A stretch of 64,000 nt of DNA from CAYWXV01 sp964462535. Lineage in GTDB: Bacteria; Bacteroidota; Ignavibacteria; OLB7. The DNA lies in assembly GCA_964462535.1 (NCBI GenBank), contig CAYWXV010000012.1, positions 18,568 to 82,567 on the forward strand, read 5' to 3'. The notes under the pieces were generated by a model, which saw nothing but the letters and a program-made list of their open reading frames with translations, searched no databases and was not told the DNA's origin. Each line of letters opens with the position of its first letter. Within the stretch, counting starts at the first letter, position 1. The translations under genes were made by a program, and so were the position numbers. Below are positions 28,415 through 38,800 of this stretch, piece by piece.

Positions 28415-29344
28415 ATGTGGGACTTTCCCTTGATGCCCGAGGCGGCCTCGACGGTAGCAGGTACCGTTGACGGCCTCTACTATTTCATCTCCGGGGTAAC
28501 AGCCTTCTTCACACTCTTGATCGCCGGCCTTGTGGCCTTCTTTGCGATCAAGTACCGTCGTGGGGCAAAGGTCGACCGGACAAATCCAATCGCACCATCG
28601 ATGGTGCTGGAGTCGATCTGGATCGGTGTTCCCCTGGTGATTGTAATGGTGATCTTTTTCTGGGGAGCCAAGGGGTTCTTCGATATCGAGCGTCCCCCAA
28701 AGCACGTGCAGGATATCTACTGTGTCGGCAAGCAGTGGATGTGGAAGTTCCAGCATACGAACGGCATGCGCGAGCTGAACGAGATCCACGTTCCGGTCGG
28801 TCAGGCATTCCGCGTGACGATGACATCGCAGGACGTTCTCCACGACCTCTACATACCCGCCTTCCGTGTCAAACAGGACGTCCTCCCGGGAAAGGTGACA
28901 CAGATCTGGTTTGAGGCGACGAAGACAGGCAAGTTCCATCTCTTCTGCGCCGAGTACTGCGGCACGCTCCACTCGGGAATGATCGGCACGGTTACAGTCA
29001 TGGAGCCGGACGAGTATCAGCAGTGGCTTAGCGGTGGCGCAGGGAACGAGTCGATGGCATCACTTGGTGAGAAGGTCTTCAACCAGCAGGGTTGCATAAC
29101 CTGCCACACAAAGCAGGGGAATCGCTGCCCAACGCTGGATGGCCTGTATGGCAAGGAAGTTCGTCTCCGGGACGGGGGCACCGTCATCGCCGATGAAAAC
29201 TACATCCTGGAGTCGATCCGCCAGCCGACGGCCAAGGTCGTAGCAGGATATCAGTCGATCATGCCGACGTTTCAGGGTCGAGTGACCGAGGAGGAGATGC
29301 TGCAGCTGGTGGCCTACATCAAGTCGCTCGGCGCTGCGAAATAG
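28415..29344 (+). CDS. coxB: Cytochrome c oxidase subunit II with fused cytochrome c (caa3 type)
   Basis: A 309-residue protein. Two membrane helices (about 23-46 and 65-88) are followed by the cupredoxin domain with the CuA ligands: His in VLHDLYIPAF and CAEYCGTLHSGM. A C-terminal class I cytochrome c domain (about 215-309) carries CITCH. No lipobox signal is seen at the N-terminus. The fused haem c defines a caa3-type oxidase that can accept electrons from ACIII or a cytochrome c. Confidence 0.96.
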   Translation: MWDFPLMPEAASTVAGTVDGLYYFISGVTAFFTLLIAGLVAFFAIKYRRGAKVDRTNPIAPSMVLESIWIGVPLVIVMVIFFWGAKGFFDIERPPKHVQDIYCVGKQWMWKFQHTNGMRELNEIHVPVGQAFRVTMTSQDVLHDLYIPAFRVKQDVLPGKVTQIWFEATKTGKFHLFCAEYCGTLHSGMIGTVTVMEPDEYQQWLSGGAGNESMASLGEKVFNQQGCITCHTKQGNRCPTLDGLYGKEVRLRDGGTVIADENYILESIRQPTAKVVAGYQSIMPTFQGRVTEEEMLQLVAYIKSLGAAK

Positions 29345-29432
29345 GAGCTGGGGGTTGCGCCGACCGGGCGGCGGGGATTGACGACACGCGGTTTGACAGG
29401 AAGAACAAAAGACACGCATACGGAATAGAGTA

Positions 29433-31136
29433 ATGAGCCAAGACGTACAGTCTCCAGTGATGAGCGAGGCGATTGCGGGTGCGTTCAAGGAGAACTACCT
29501 GAATGCCACGCATGGGCTGAAGTCGTGGTTGCTGACGGGCGACCACAAGCGAATCGCGATTCTCTACATCATCACGATGAGCTGCTTCTTCGCGTTGGGC
29601 GGCTTCTTCGCGATGTTGATCCGACTGGAATTGATCACACCGGCCGGCGATCTGCTGCAGGCTGAGACCTACAACAAGGTCTTCACCATGCACGGTGTGG
29701 CGATGGTCTTCTTCTTCCTGATCCCATCGGTTCCCGCGACGCTTGGAAACTTCCTGGTCCCGATCATGATCGGCGCCCGCGACCTGGCAATGCCGAAGAT
29801 CAACCTGCTGAGCTGGTACATCTTCGTCGTTGGAGGGCTCTTGACGCTTGCCGCAATCGTGGCCGGCGGCGTCGATACAGGTTGGACATTCTATGCGCCG
29901 TATAGCACGACGTACTCCAACAGTTACGTTCTGCTGACAGGGTTGGGGGTCTTCATTACCGGATTCAGTTCGATCCTCACGGGTTTGAACTTCATCGTGA
30001 CGATCCACAAGATGCGCGCGCCGGGAATGACATGGTTCCGACTCCCCCTCTTCATCTGGTCGAACTATGCGGCTGCCATCATCATGATCCTCGGAACCCC
30101 CGTGGTTGCGGTCGGCGTGCTGATGCTGGCTCTGGAGAGGACGTTCCATATCGGCGTCTTCGATCCGAACCTCGGTGGCGATCCGGTCCTCTTCCAGCAC
30201 ATCTTCTGGTTCTATTCCCATCCTGCCGTTTACATCATGATCCTTCCGTCAATGGGAGTGATCAGCGAATTGATTACGGCCTTCAGCAAACGAAAGGTCT
30301 TCGGGTACAAATTCGTCGCCTTCTCCAGTCTCGGTATCGCGATCATCGGCTTCTTCGTCTGGGGACATCATCTCTTCGTCTCCAGCCAATCAGCGTACGC
30401 CGGCATGGTCTTCTCGTTCCTGAGCTTCCTTGTCGCCATTCCTTCGGCGGTGAAGATCTTCAACTGGACGGCGACGATGCACAAGGGGTCGATCTCCTAC
30501 GCGACGCCTATGATGTACGCGATGGGCTTCATGGGCCTCTTCTCGATCGGTGGTCTGACAGGGCTATTCTGCGCGGCGCTCTCGGTGGATGTCCACCTGC
30601 ACGACACCTATTTCATCGTGGCACACTTCCATTATGTGATGGTTGGTGGTGTCATCATGGCCTATTTGGGTGGCATGCACTACTGGTGGCCGAAGATGAC
30701 GGGGAGACTCTATCCGGAAGGGTGGGGGAGGTTCTCGGCGATGCTCGTCTTCGTCGGTTTCAACCTGACCTTCTTCCCGCAGTTCCTGCTGGGCTATATG
30801 GGAATGCCGCGACGGTATCACGCGTATCCGCCCGAGTTCCAGGTGTTAAACGTGATGTCGTCCGCCGGTGCTGCGGTACTTGCCGCGGGCTACATCATGC
30901 CGCTGATCTACTTCATGTGGTCGCTCCGCAAAGGAAAGCCGGCCGCCGACAATCCGTGGGGCGCAACCGGGCTTGAGTGGCAGACAAGCTCGCCTCCACC
31001 AACGTTCAACTTTGACCACACGCCGGTTGTTACGTCGGAGCCGTATGAGTACGACACGCTGAAGGTCGAGCAGGAGTTCGAGGATCAGCTGGAGAAAATC
31101 GAATCGGTTCGAACCAAAGGAGAGGTGAATGTCTGA
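29433..31136 (+). CDS. coxA: Cytochrome c oxidase subunit I, A2-type
   Basis: A 567-residue haem-copper oxidase subunit with 12 or more helices. Ligands are visible in TMHGVAMVFFF (haem a His), YSHPAVYIMILP (CuB His), WGHHLFV (two CuB His) and HDTYFIVAHFHYVM (haem a3 and haem a His). The D-channel glutamate of A1 enzymes (GHPEVY) is replaced by the YSHP motif that defines the A2 subfamily, as in Rhodothermus caa3. It is the catalytic subunit that reduces oxygen and pumps protons. Confidence 0.97.
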   Translation: MSQDVQSPVMSEAIAGAFKENYLNATHGLKSWLLTGDHKRIAILYIITMSCFFALGGFFAMLIRLELITPAGDLLQAETYNKVFTMHGVAMVFFFLIPSVPATLGNFLVPIMIGARDLAMPKINLLSWYIFVVGGLLTLAAIVAGGVDTGWTFYAPYSTTYSNSYVLLTGLGVFITGFSSILTGLNFIVTIHKMRAPGMTWFRLPLFIWSNYAAAIIMILGTPVVAVGVLMLALERTFHIGVFDPNLGGDPVLFQHIFWFYSHPAVYIMILPSMGVISELITAFSKRKVFGYKFVAFSSLGIAIIGFFVWGHHLFVSSQSAYAGMVFSFLSFLVAIPSAVKIFNWTATMHKGSISYATPMMYAMGFMGLFSIGGLTGLFCAALSVDVHLHDTYFIVAHFHYVMVGGVIMAYLGGMHYWWPKMTGRLYPEGWGRFSAMLVFVGFNLTFFPQFLLGYMGMPRRYHAYPPEFQVLNVMSSAGAAVLAAGYIMPLIYFMWSLRKGKPAADNPWGATGLEWQTSSPPPTFNFDHTPVVTSEPYEYDTLKVEQEFEDQLEKIESVRTKGEVNV

Positions 31137-31812
31137 TCATCACGCATCTCATGCCGCGCACGTCGCGCACCAGTTCGACGATGCGAAGCAGCAGCAGGAG
31201 TCGTCAACGCTGGGGATGTGGGTGTTTCTGGTTACCGAAATCATGTTTTTCGGTGGTCTCATACTCGCCTACACCGTCTATCGCGCCAGCGATACGTTCA
31301 ATGCTGCGTTCCATCATGCCAGCCAGTCACTCGACATCTGGTTGGGTGGGCTGAACACGTGTGTCCTGCTGGTGTCGAGTCTCACTATGGCTCTGGCCGT
31401 GCGGGCAGCTCAGACCGGTAAGAAGAATCAGCTGATCAGCTTCATCATCTTCACGATGATTCTTGGCGCCGCCTTCCTTGTAGTGAAGTACTTCGAGTAC
31501 GCGCACAAGTTTGAGCATCACTGGGTGCCGGGACCGTCATTTGCCTATCCGGAACCGAAGGCGGAGATGTTCTTCAATCTCTACTTCGCCCTGACAGGAC
31601 TCCATGCCTTCCATATGATCATCGGTCTGGGACTGATGTTCTGGTTGCTCAGACGATCTATGCGAGGAGATTTTTCGCCGGAGTACTACAATCCGGTCGA
31701 GATGGGTGGCCTCTACTGGCACTTCGTCGACATCGTCTGGATTTTCCTCTTCCCGCTTCTCTATCTCATTGATCGCTCGGCGCCCGCAGTGGGCGCGGCG
31801 ATGGGGCATTGA
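31129..31812 (+). CDS. coxC: Cytochrome c oxidase subunit III
   Basis: A 227-residue membrane protein with five or more helices. Family stretches are LGMWVFLVTEIMFFGGLILAYTVYR, YFALTGLHAFHMIIGL and GLYWHFVDIVWIFLFPLLYLI. It overlaps coxA by 8 nt. It stabilises subunit I. Confidence 0.96.
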   Translation: MSDHHASHAAHVAHQFDDAKQQQESSTLGMWVFLVTEIMFFGGLILAYTVYRASDTFNAAFHHASQSLDIWLGGLNTCVLLVSSLTMALAVRAAQTGKKNQLISFIIFTMILGAAFLVVKYFEYAHKFEHHWVPGPSFAYPEPKAEMFFNLYFALTGLHAFHMIIGLGLMFWLLRRSMRGDFSPEYYNPVEMGGLYWHFVDIVWIFLFPLLYLIDRSAPAVGAAMGH

Positions 31813-31846
31813 GAGTACGATCGATCAACATTATCCATCAGCAATA

Positions 31847-32161
31847 ATGTCCGGACACGTCGCATCCCTCAAGTCGTACTATGGCGTCTTCGCCGCCCTG
31901 ATGGTTCTGCTTGGCATTACCGTCTGGGTTGCCTTCCAACCGCTAGGCGCGTTCAACATCTGGGTGGCAATGGCAATCGCTGTCATCAAGATGACGCTGG
32001 TGATTCTTTACTTCATGCATGTGAAGTATGCATACAAGCTGGTCTGGATCGTCGTGATCGGGGGTTTTGTATGGCTGATCATTATGCTGGTTGGAACGTA
32101 CATGGACTACCTGAGTCGACTTTGGATTCCGATCGGCGGTCCGTCGGGGAGCATCCAGTAG
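31847..32161 (+). CDS. coxD: Cytochrome c oxidase subunit IV (prokaryotic type)
   Basis: A 104-residue protein with three helices (YYGVFAALMVLLGITVWVA; FNIWVAMAIAVIKMTLVILYF; a third near 66-88). MHVKYAYKLVW lies between the second and third, the usual COX4_pro pattern. ATG at 31847 was chosen; the longer frame upstream overlaps coxC. It is the last gene of the act-cox operon. Confidence 0.92.
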   Translation: MSGHVASLKSYYGVFAALMVLLGITVWVAFQPLGAFNIWVAMAIAVIKMTLVILYFMHVKYAYKLVWIVVIGGFVWLIIMLVGTYMDYLSRLWIPIGGPSGSIQ

Positions 32162-32267
32162 GGGGACGACTCGCCGACCGTGCTCCGAGAGAGTAGTCCT
32201 CTCCACTCAACACTTGATACCTGAACAATGGCTCCGTCGAATCGACGGGGCCATTCTATTTTCTGCC

Positions 32268-33356
32268 ATGTCGATTGTCGCAGTCAGACCGATTCGGATG
32301 TCACTCGTGGGGTCATGCCTCGCACTCTTCCTTGTCGTCGCATCGTGCGGTTACGGACAGGAAGACCGGGAGAAGGGGCGTTTCGGAATCGAGGCGCAAT
32401 TCTACTTCTTCGATTCTACGATGTCGACCGACCGGGTCTGGAAATTCATGACGAGGAACGGTGGGTGGCGCACAAGTAATCCAATTGAGGTCGATCGCTA
32501 CACGGCGCGCGGGGGCGTCGAAATGGTCTATTGCGACTCGAGTGCGATGCCGGGAGCGTTAATCGCAGGCGATATCGTCTTCGACTGGCGACCGGAGCAG
32601 ATATTCCGCTTTCCCCGGTGCGACGGTGACGACTCGGCGCAGAATTCCTCCGCCTTTGTCACTGCGATGGAGACCGAACAATCCGAGAGCGCGAACACGA
32701 CCTGTTGGTTCGTGATAACGGGTCATCTTATCTATCCGGTCACGGGGCTGCCGGACACCACACCGATCTTGAGAATCGATGTTCTCTACGAAGTGCCAAA
32801 GGGGATTTCCTATGTCGACTCGACAATGCCCGATGCCAATGTTGCCCGTCCCGAAGGGGAGTCGGGGGACTCAGGCCTTACGGCAATTGCAGATCTGCAT
32901 CGAACGGTGGACACGGAGCGTGACCATGAATTCCTCTACGCGACGCTTCTAGTGACGAAGGGAGATTTGCTTCGGGAGAATGCGTGCCTCCCCGACGCGG
33001 CCTATCGTCAGAAGGCAATTCCGCTGGATCTTTCGCGATGTGTTGGCTGTCGACCGGGGCCGTTGTATCCGGGCCAGATTTCGAGGAGAATGAATATCCG
33101 GGTCCACTGGTTGGGGGGAGAGGGGGTGGCGCTTCACGCGCTTGCGCTTCGGGACGATGCCGCGCAGCGGATACTGGGAATTGATAGCCTGTTCCGTGTC
33201 GGGCTTGTTGAATCGATCCGAAATTCAGATTGGGACGACTGCGGAGAAATCCGATCAACAGTTTATCGACGCGCCGCCACCATTCGGCCTGACAGTTTCG
33301 AATATGGTCCGTATGGTGTGATCGAAAGAATGCTGTTCGATGCCAGACGAAAGTGA
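32268..33356 (+). CDS. Secreted or lipoprotein of unknown function
   Basis: A 362-residue protein with a signal peptide ending near VVASCGYGQ; Cys may be a lipobox (VASC) but the following Gly-Tyr leaves this open. The mature part is beta-rich with scattered cysteines (VYCDS, FPRCDGD, TTCWFV, ENACLPD, SRCVGCRPG, WDDCGE), suggesting disulfide bonds in the periplasm. No family was recognised. It follows coxD by about 100 nt and converges on rlpA. ATG codons at 32268 and 32298 both fit a signal peptide. Confidence 0.65.
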   Translation: MSIVAVRPIRMSLVGSCLALFLVVASCGYGQEDREKGRFGIEAQFYFFDSTMSTDRVWKFMTRNGGWRTSNPIEVDRYTARGGVEMVYCDSSAMPGALIAGDIVFDWRPEQIFRFPRCDGDDSAQNSSAFVTAMETEQSESANTTCWFVITGHLIYPVTGLPDTTPILRIDVLYEVPKGISYVDSTMPDANVARPEGESGDSGLTAIADLHRTVDTERDHEFLYATLLVTKGDLLRENACLPDAAYRQKAIPLDLSRCVGCRPGPLYPGQISRRMNIRVHWLGGEGVALHALALRDDAAQRILGIDSLFRVGLVESIRNSDWDDCGEIRSTVYRRAATIRPDSFEYGPYGVIERMLFDARRK

Positions 33357-33472
33357 TCGAGTGGTGAGGGAAGATTGACCACGGAGGTAGGGGAGGAGAC
33401 GTGGAATGGGAGGACAACTCTTTGAACCGTTGATGCAGATCTTCTTGCGGCCAAAAGCCCGCCAGAAAAAGA

Positions 33473-33499
33473 AAGGGGAGAGCACAACGCTCTCCCCTT
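33473..33499 (-). terminator. Terminator between the unknown secreted gene and rlpA
   Basis: An 11-bp perfect stem (AAGGGGAGAGC/GCTCTCCCCTT, arms 33473-33483 and 33489-33499) with a 5-nt loop. On the minus strand it is followed by TCTTTTTCT, making it a good rlpA terminator. It may also act on the convergent plus-strand gene. Confidence 0.8.
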
Positions 33500-33529
33500 A
33501 TCTATTTCATCGTGCCGCGTCGGCGAGAT

Positions 33530-34444
33530 CTAGAGCTCGCTCTCCGCGGCATTGGTTGCCTTGGCAGTGGCGACCGCCGTTCCTTCGTTCAGTTCGATAC
33601 CGTAGCTGGCAATCGCAGCAGCGGGGTAGTTAGGTGTCAGTTCGGCAAGCAGAGTCCCGCACAGGTTCTCTGTCGCGAACAGTCCCACCGTCACGCGATA
33701 GTTCAGCTTCCCGTCAACACGCTCCAACGTCACAAATACATCCTCTCTTCCTTCCTCCACAAGACGGTGCTGCAGGGCGATTGCCCGGTCGTAGTCGGAT
33801 CCCTCAAGCAGCGTTACGCTGTAGCCCTTCAGGGAAAAGGCGTTTCCATCGGTGTCAAAACTGATCGATTCATCGTCTTTCGGCAGCGAGAAGATCTGGG
33901 CACGCGTGCTTGCGGTGCCCCGTCCCTTCATGCCGAGCCTGCCGGCTGCTGCCTCCGAAAGGTCCAGAATCCTACCACCTGAGTAGGGCCCACGGTCGTT
34001 GACACGCACCAGGACGCTCCGTCCCGTCGCGACGTCCGTCACCCGGATCAGGGTACCGAACGGCAGTGTCTTGTGGGCCGCCGTCATTTCGTTCTTGTCA
34101 AACCGCTCTCCACTGGCCGTCCGGCGTCCATGGAAGCCGGGTCCATACCAGCTTACACGTCCGGCAAGCGTTCGCGACGGTTGGACCTCGATCCTCTCCG
34201 TCGTCTCGACCGTCTCCTCCTCGTTCACTTTTGCAGTGTAGAGAGAGTCAACGTCTACTGCCGGAACCGTCGGAGTGTATCGCTTCGTCTCTGGGGTCTT
34301 TGGGTCGGATGCCAGGGCCGTCCAGGTGATGTAGGAACCGACTCCCAGCGCGCTCAGAACTCCGGCTACGAGAACGGCTATCACGAGCCGTCGGGGTCTC
34401 GAGACGGTGTTTTTCTGCGTTTTTCGACTCAAACTGTCCTCCAC
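33530..34444 (-). CDS. rlpA: RlpA-like septal lytic transglycosylase with SPOR-like domain
   Basis: A 304-residue protein with a basic N-terminus and membrane anchor (about 20-44). The double-psi beta-barrel (about 95-180) has RVSWYGPGFHGRRTASGERFD, AAHKTLPFGTLIRVTD, VRVNDRGP and GRILDLSEAAAGRLGM, including the Asp expected at the RlpA active site. The C-terminal 100 residues resemble a SPOR peptidoglycan-binding domain. RlpA cleaves denuded glycan strands at the septum. Unlike E. coli RlpA it has no lipobox and seems anchored in the inner membrane. Confidence 0.88.
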   Translation of the reverse strand: MEDSLSRKTQKNTVSRPRRLVIAVLVAGVLSALGVGSYITWTALASDPKTPETKRYTPTVPAVDVDSLYTAKVNEEETVETTERIEVQPSRTLAGRVSWYGPGFHGRRTASGERFDKNEMTAAHKTLPFGTLIRVTDVATGRSVLVRVNDRGPYSGGRILDLSEAAAGRLGMKGRGTASTRAQIFSLPKDDESISFDTDGNAFSLKGYSVTLLEGSDYDRAIALQHRLVEEGREDVFVTLERVDGKLNYRVTVGLFATENLCGTLLAELTPNYPAAAIASYGIELNEGTAVATAKATNAAESEL

Positions 34445-34538
34445 ATAAGGTTCTACGGATCTTCATCAAGCCCTTCACAAAACCGCGTTGGGTACCGTGA
34501 AGGGGCGCAAAGATATGCCGCGACCCTATGCGGGGGGC

Positions 34539-35672
34539 TTAATTCTTGTTCATCGTTTTGTCGTAGATGCGGTACCGTTTGTAGAGCTCCGCATTGAGAA
34601 GTTCCGCTGCCCGATTCATCATGACGTTGTCCTCCAGGACCCACGACGCCTCCCCCTCGGAGTATCCGTGGCCCGCAGTCATGCGGGTGCCGACCTCGTA
34701 GTACAGAACGGCGTCGATCCCGCGACGCTGGAAGGGGGGAATAACGCCCAGAATCAGTATTCGACCACGGGTTATGTCCTTCTTGTGCCGGATCAGATTC
34801 CACAGCGCACCCAGGAGCCCGCCCCCCCGATTCCGTATGAGTGCCTGGTTGATGTCGGGGAGGGCAAGACCGAATCCGACCACCTCGCCAGCCCGCTCCA
34901 CCAGGACCAGGAAGTCCTGGACCGCAACCTGTTTCAAATCGCCAACGACGAAGTCAAACTCCTCATCAGTCATCTTTACGAACCCCCAGTTCGGTTCCCA
35001 CGCCTGATTGTAGATCCGCTTGACGTCTGCCACATCCCTCCGGAATGCATCCTTTGGTCTGAATTTCAGCGTTCTGATGGCCAACCCCTCCCGTTCCCGG
35101 ACCGCCCTCTGGACCCGCTCCAACTTGGGTGTGATGAACCCCTCTCGCGTCATCCGATACGCGAAAAGGTCGTGCGCCTTCCTGAGACCGTACGCTTCGA
35201 TTAAGCGGCTGTAATACTTGGGATTGTAGGTCATCAGGATCTGCGGGGGGTCGTCATACCCCTCCACCAGGAGTCCCACTTCGTCGTTCATCGATGGATT
35301 GACGGGGCCACGCATCACCTCCATGCCACGGGACCGCAACCACTCCTCGGAGGTCCGCAGGAGTAACGAGGCTACCTCCTGGTCGTCGATCGATTCGAAG
35401 AAGCCAAAGAACCCGACCCTGTCGTTGTGTTCCCGGTTGTGATTGTGATTGACGATTGCCGCGATCCGTCCCACTGCCTTGCCGTCACGCCAGGCAACGA
35501 ACATCTCCATCTCGGCGTGCCTGTAGAACGGATTCTTCTTTCGATTGAGGAGTTTCTTCCGGTCGGCAATTACAGGCGGGACCCAGCACGGGTCGTCGCC
35601 ATAGATAGCCCAGACCATCTTGATGAACGTTCGAAGATCGGAGCCATTCCGCACCGGCGTTACCGTAAGCAT
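34539..35672 (-). CDS. GNAT-like N-acyltransferase, free-standing paralogue of the fusion C-domain
   Basis: A 377-residue protein of a family widespread in Bacteroidota/Chlorobiota and usually annotated only as GNAT or N-acetyltransferase. Shared landmarks with the C-terminal domain of the gene at 1-1991 are DDPCWVPP, NPFYRHAEM, GRIAAIVNHNHN, DRVGFFGFFES, MRGPVNPSMNDEVGLLVEGYD and NWGFVKMTDEEFDF. The C-terminal half has VERAGEVVGFGLALPD and ILGVIPPFQRRGIDAVLYYE, which looks like the acyl-CoA pyrophosphate loop (QRRGID) of GNAT enzymes. Substrate unknown; ceramide or other N-acyl lipid synthesis is a guess. Confidence 0.75.
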   Translation of the reverse strand: MLTVTPVRNGSDLRTFIKMVWAIYGDDPCWVPPVIADRKKLLNRKKNPFYRHAEMEMFVAWRDGKAVGRIAAIVNHNHNREHNDRVGFFGFFESIDDQEVASLLLRTSEEWLRSRGMEVMRGPVNPSMNDEVGLLVEGYDDPPQILMTYNPKYYSRLIEAYGLRKAHDLFAYRMTREGFITPKLERVQRAVREREGLAIRTLKFRPKDAFRRDVADVKRIYNQAWEPNWGFVKMTDEEFDFVVGDLKQVAVQDFLVLVERAGEVVGFGLALPDINQALIRNRGGGLLGALWNLIRHKKDITRGRILILGVIPPFQRRGIDAVLYYEVGTRMTAGHGYSEGEASWVLEDNVMMNRAAELLNAELYKRYRIYDKTMNKN

Positions 35673-35822
35673 GTACGTCCCCGTGAAGTCGCGATTGGGT
35701 TGGAGAGTGTCACGCGCTGATATCCAGAAATGTCATCCTGCACAATTGTGCCAACGCAGGGTGAATATCAGCGTGTTCCTTCAGGAGGAAGGAATCGAGG
35801 CATGAAATCGATTGGGAACCGG

Positions 35823-38800
35823 CTACCAGACCAGGCGGAACTGCAGGCGGAGTCGATACGTTTCCTGGTCCTCGCTGGACGTTGACGTTGCACCGGAATT
35901 CTGAGACGATTCAGCAGCCCGTTCCAACTGCACAACGAATTTCTGGAATACGTCACCATCCAGAAACATGCTGAGTGGAAGGTCGACCGTGACCGTCCCG
36001 TCAGCGGCGGGGTTCGAAATGCGACCGCCGGCCCGCACGACGATCTTGTCGAACTGACTGATGAGATTCACTCGTGCCTGCCCAATGTCCGTCGCACTTC
36101 CGCTGATGTCGACGCTCCGAATGAAATCAGTGCCACCCGCCAGAAGATTGCTCAGCGTGCTGCTCACGATCGACAGACCCGACTCGCCGAACGTTCCAGC
36201 GACATTCCCAACCTGCTCGCCAAGGCTTGTGCTGCCTAGTTGTTCGATCGTTCTGCCGAACAGGAGGAGGGCAAGAGCGTTCCGCTGTTGCGTCTCGCGA
36301 TCAGTCGGAAGTGCCGTTGATGCCTCTCCGACAAACTGATAGTGAAGATCGATCTGTGGCTTCGCAACGGTCCCCGTTATCGTGACCGTGACGATGTACT
36401 CTTTCGTGAGATCGGTCCCTGCCTGCAGCTGTCTACCCGTGTATTCCGCGGTGATATTCAGCCGCGGGTTGGATATGGGCCCGTTGAAGTCGAGGTCGTT
36501 CCCCGTCACCTCGAATGGTTTGAAGAAGACAAATTTCGATCCCTGCGTAACCTCGATTTTCTCGACCGCCTTCAAATCCTCGGAGGGTTTCTTGTTCAGA
36601 ATCAATCCCTGTTTTTCCGGCGGGGTTTTCAGCAGCGCGCGGAGCTGCTGGAAGGGGCTGAAATTGATTGTCAGCGAAACGCCTTCGCGAATATTGACGA
36701 TCAGATTTCGGATTTCAAGACGGTCGTAGAACCCTTTCTGAACGCCTCGAGGTGTCGAATCCTGGTCGGCGTCATCAGATGATCCATCGCCGCGCCGATT
36801 CTGATTGCTATCCGGAATCTGCGGGCCGTAGGTCCCCGACTCCCGCTGACGCTGCCACTCGGCATAGTCGACGTAATTGATCTCGTTGATTGTCGTCTGC
36901 GTGGCAACGGGATCGGCCTTCAGCGCCGCCTCGGTGACGATGACGGTACCTCCAACTCGTGGTGCCGCGAACGACGTGCCGCTGAACGTGAGGTTGGGAA
37001 TCGCTACCACCAGGTCACCGTAGATCTGGTTGTTCACGGCCTGCGTTGCGTCACTCAAGACCAGAAGGCGCCTCGACTCCATGGTGAGCATGAAGTCTTT
37101 CGGCGTGAAGGCGACGAGGTTCACGTATCCCGTAATCGATGCCCGTCCATCGCGGAGGTCGACAGGGAGGTTGCGGACGTCGAGCCGCTTCACCGTCAGA
37201 CGTCGTTCTGTGAACTCGAGCGCGCCATCGGCCATGTACGTGATGTTCGTCGACTCCAGGAGAATGCGACCATTATCGATAACTCCAGCACCACGGTAGG
37301 TGATGTCGGGGAGTTCGCCCGAGATCGTGAATCCGGTCGTCAGCGTACCGGCGGAAACACGTGCACCGCTCAGGAATGGGGAGACGATCGAGAGGGGGAG
37401 GCTGTCGGTGCCGGCGACCACGTCGACGGGTCGATCGTTCAACAGGCGCTTCGTCCGACGTGCAAGCGCCAGGTCGATCGGGAGGGTTCGCGCCTCGATT
37501 TTTGCGGCCACGCGTGGCGCACCATTGACCCAGTGAAGAATGTCCGTGATTGTCCCAACGCCGGTCAGATTACGATCGGCATAGCTCAAATCAAGAGTAA
37601 CTCCGACTGGCGGTGTGTGCGCGAACGAGAGGGAGTCGAGGTCGAGACGCATGTCGATGCGGGGATCCTCCAGATCACCTTCGATATCGATTGCGAGCGT
37701 TCTGAATGTTCCCGTCCCCTGCTTCAGCTCGTCGTAGAACGGAGTCGTCTTCGTGAACTCCGTCAGGCCCGCAATCGTGGCCCCGATCACATCAATATGG
37801 ACGTCCTGCAGCCTGTCAAACTCAATAAAGCGCCCGGAGATGGAGACCACCTCCGCCATCTTCCGCCTCAACCGTAGCGTGTCAATCCGAATGTCATGTT
37901 CGTTTACCATGCCTCGGATTGTCCCGACGTTCCTCCAGTTCTGTTCGCTGGAGGTAAAGACGTTGAGATTGTCGATCGCGACCTTGTAGCCGGTCTGGTC
38001 CCTTGTGTCCACAACGCCGCTGACCACGGCCAGCAGCTCTCCCGGCACCCCGCCACTCCCCCTGAATGTGAACACACCTTCCTCGAGCGTTGTCCTGAAC
38101 GACGGGACGGAGTATGTGGCTCCATTGAACACGAATGGGGAGTCAATTGCGACCTCGATCTCAATGCCGGTAATGTCGTCGATGTATCCCGGTGCGATGT
38201 TTCTCAGCTCGAGAGTCTTCAGTCGTGTCCTTCCGATGCGGAGGTCAATATCCTGGGTGACAATAGAGATGTGATCGAGGTCGCCGGCGGCATCCAGGCT
38301 AAGGAGTCGCGATGTCCCCGATATCGTCCCTTTGAGGGATCCCGCCGCGTCCATCTTCATGCCCCCGAGAAACGGCTCCAGCGGTCTCAGGTCTCGTATG
38401 GTCAGCTCGTAGGTGGCCGCGACGCGTTCGTTGCTTCCGCCACCGTTCATCCCCAGCCCAATCCCGTCGCCGTCGCGGTAGGAGGCCTTCCGTTGAGCGT
38501 AGTTTATCAACCCGTCCATTGCACGAGCGAGACTTTGCCCGATCGACGTGAATCGCCACTCACCGCCAATCGAGATATCGACCATCGACGAGCGAAGTGT
38601 GAACCGTCGGTCAGTGGTGGGGTCGCCGGCGAGTTCAGCATCTACCGTGAAGGCCTCCGTTTGGCGTCCGTCGGCCATGAGCGCTTCGGTCACATCGACT
38701 TGCGCCACACCCTCGAGCTTGTCAACGTCAAGCCCCTTACCCTTGATTGAACCCGAGAACGAGAATCGGTCAGCTGCGCCGTCCGCGATCAGATCGGCCG

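Noticed and set aside
35718..35775. Inverted repeat CGCTGATAT...ATATCAGCG as operator or terminator
   Set aside because: The arms are about 40 nt apart with no T-run and no clear adjacent promoter; chance or weak structure cannot be excluded.
36342..36782. Plus-strand frames opposite tamB
   Set aside because: Many open frames occur opposite tamB because of codon bias; none has a start context or recognisable motif.
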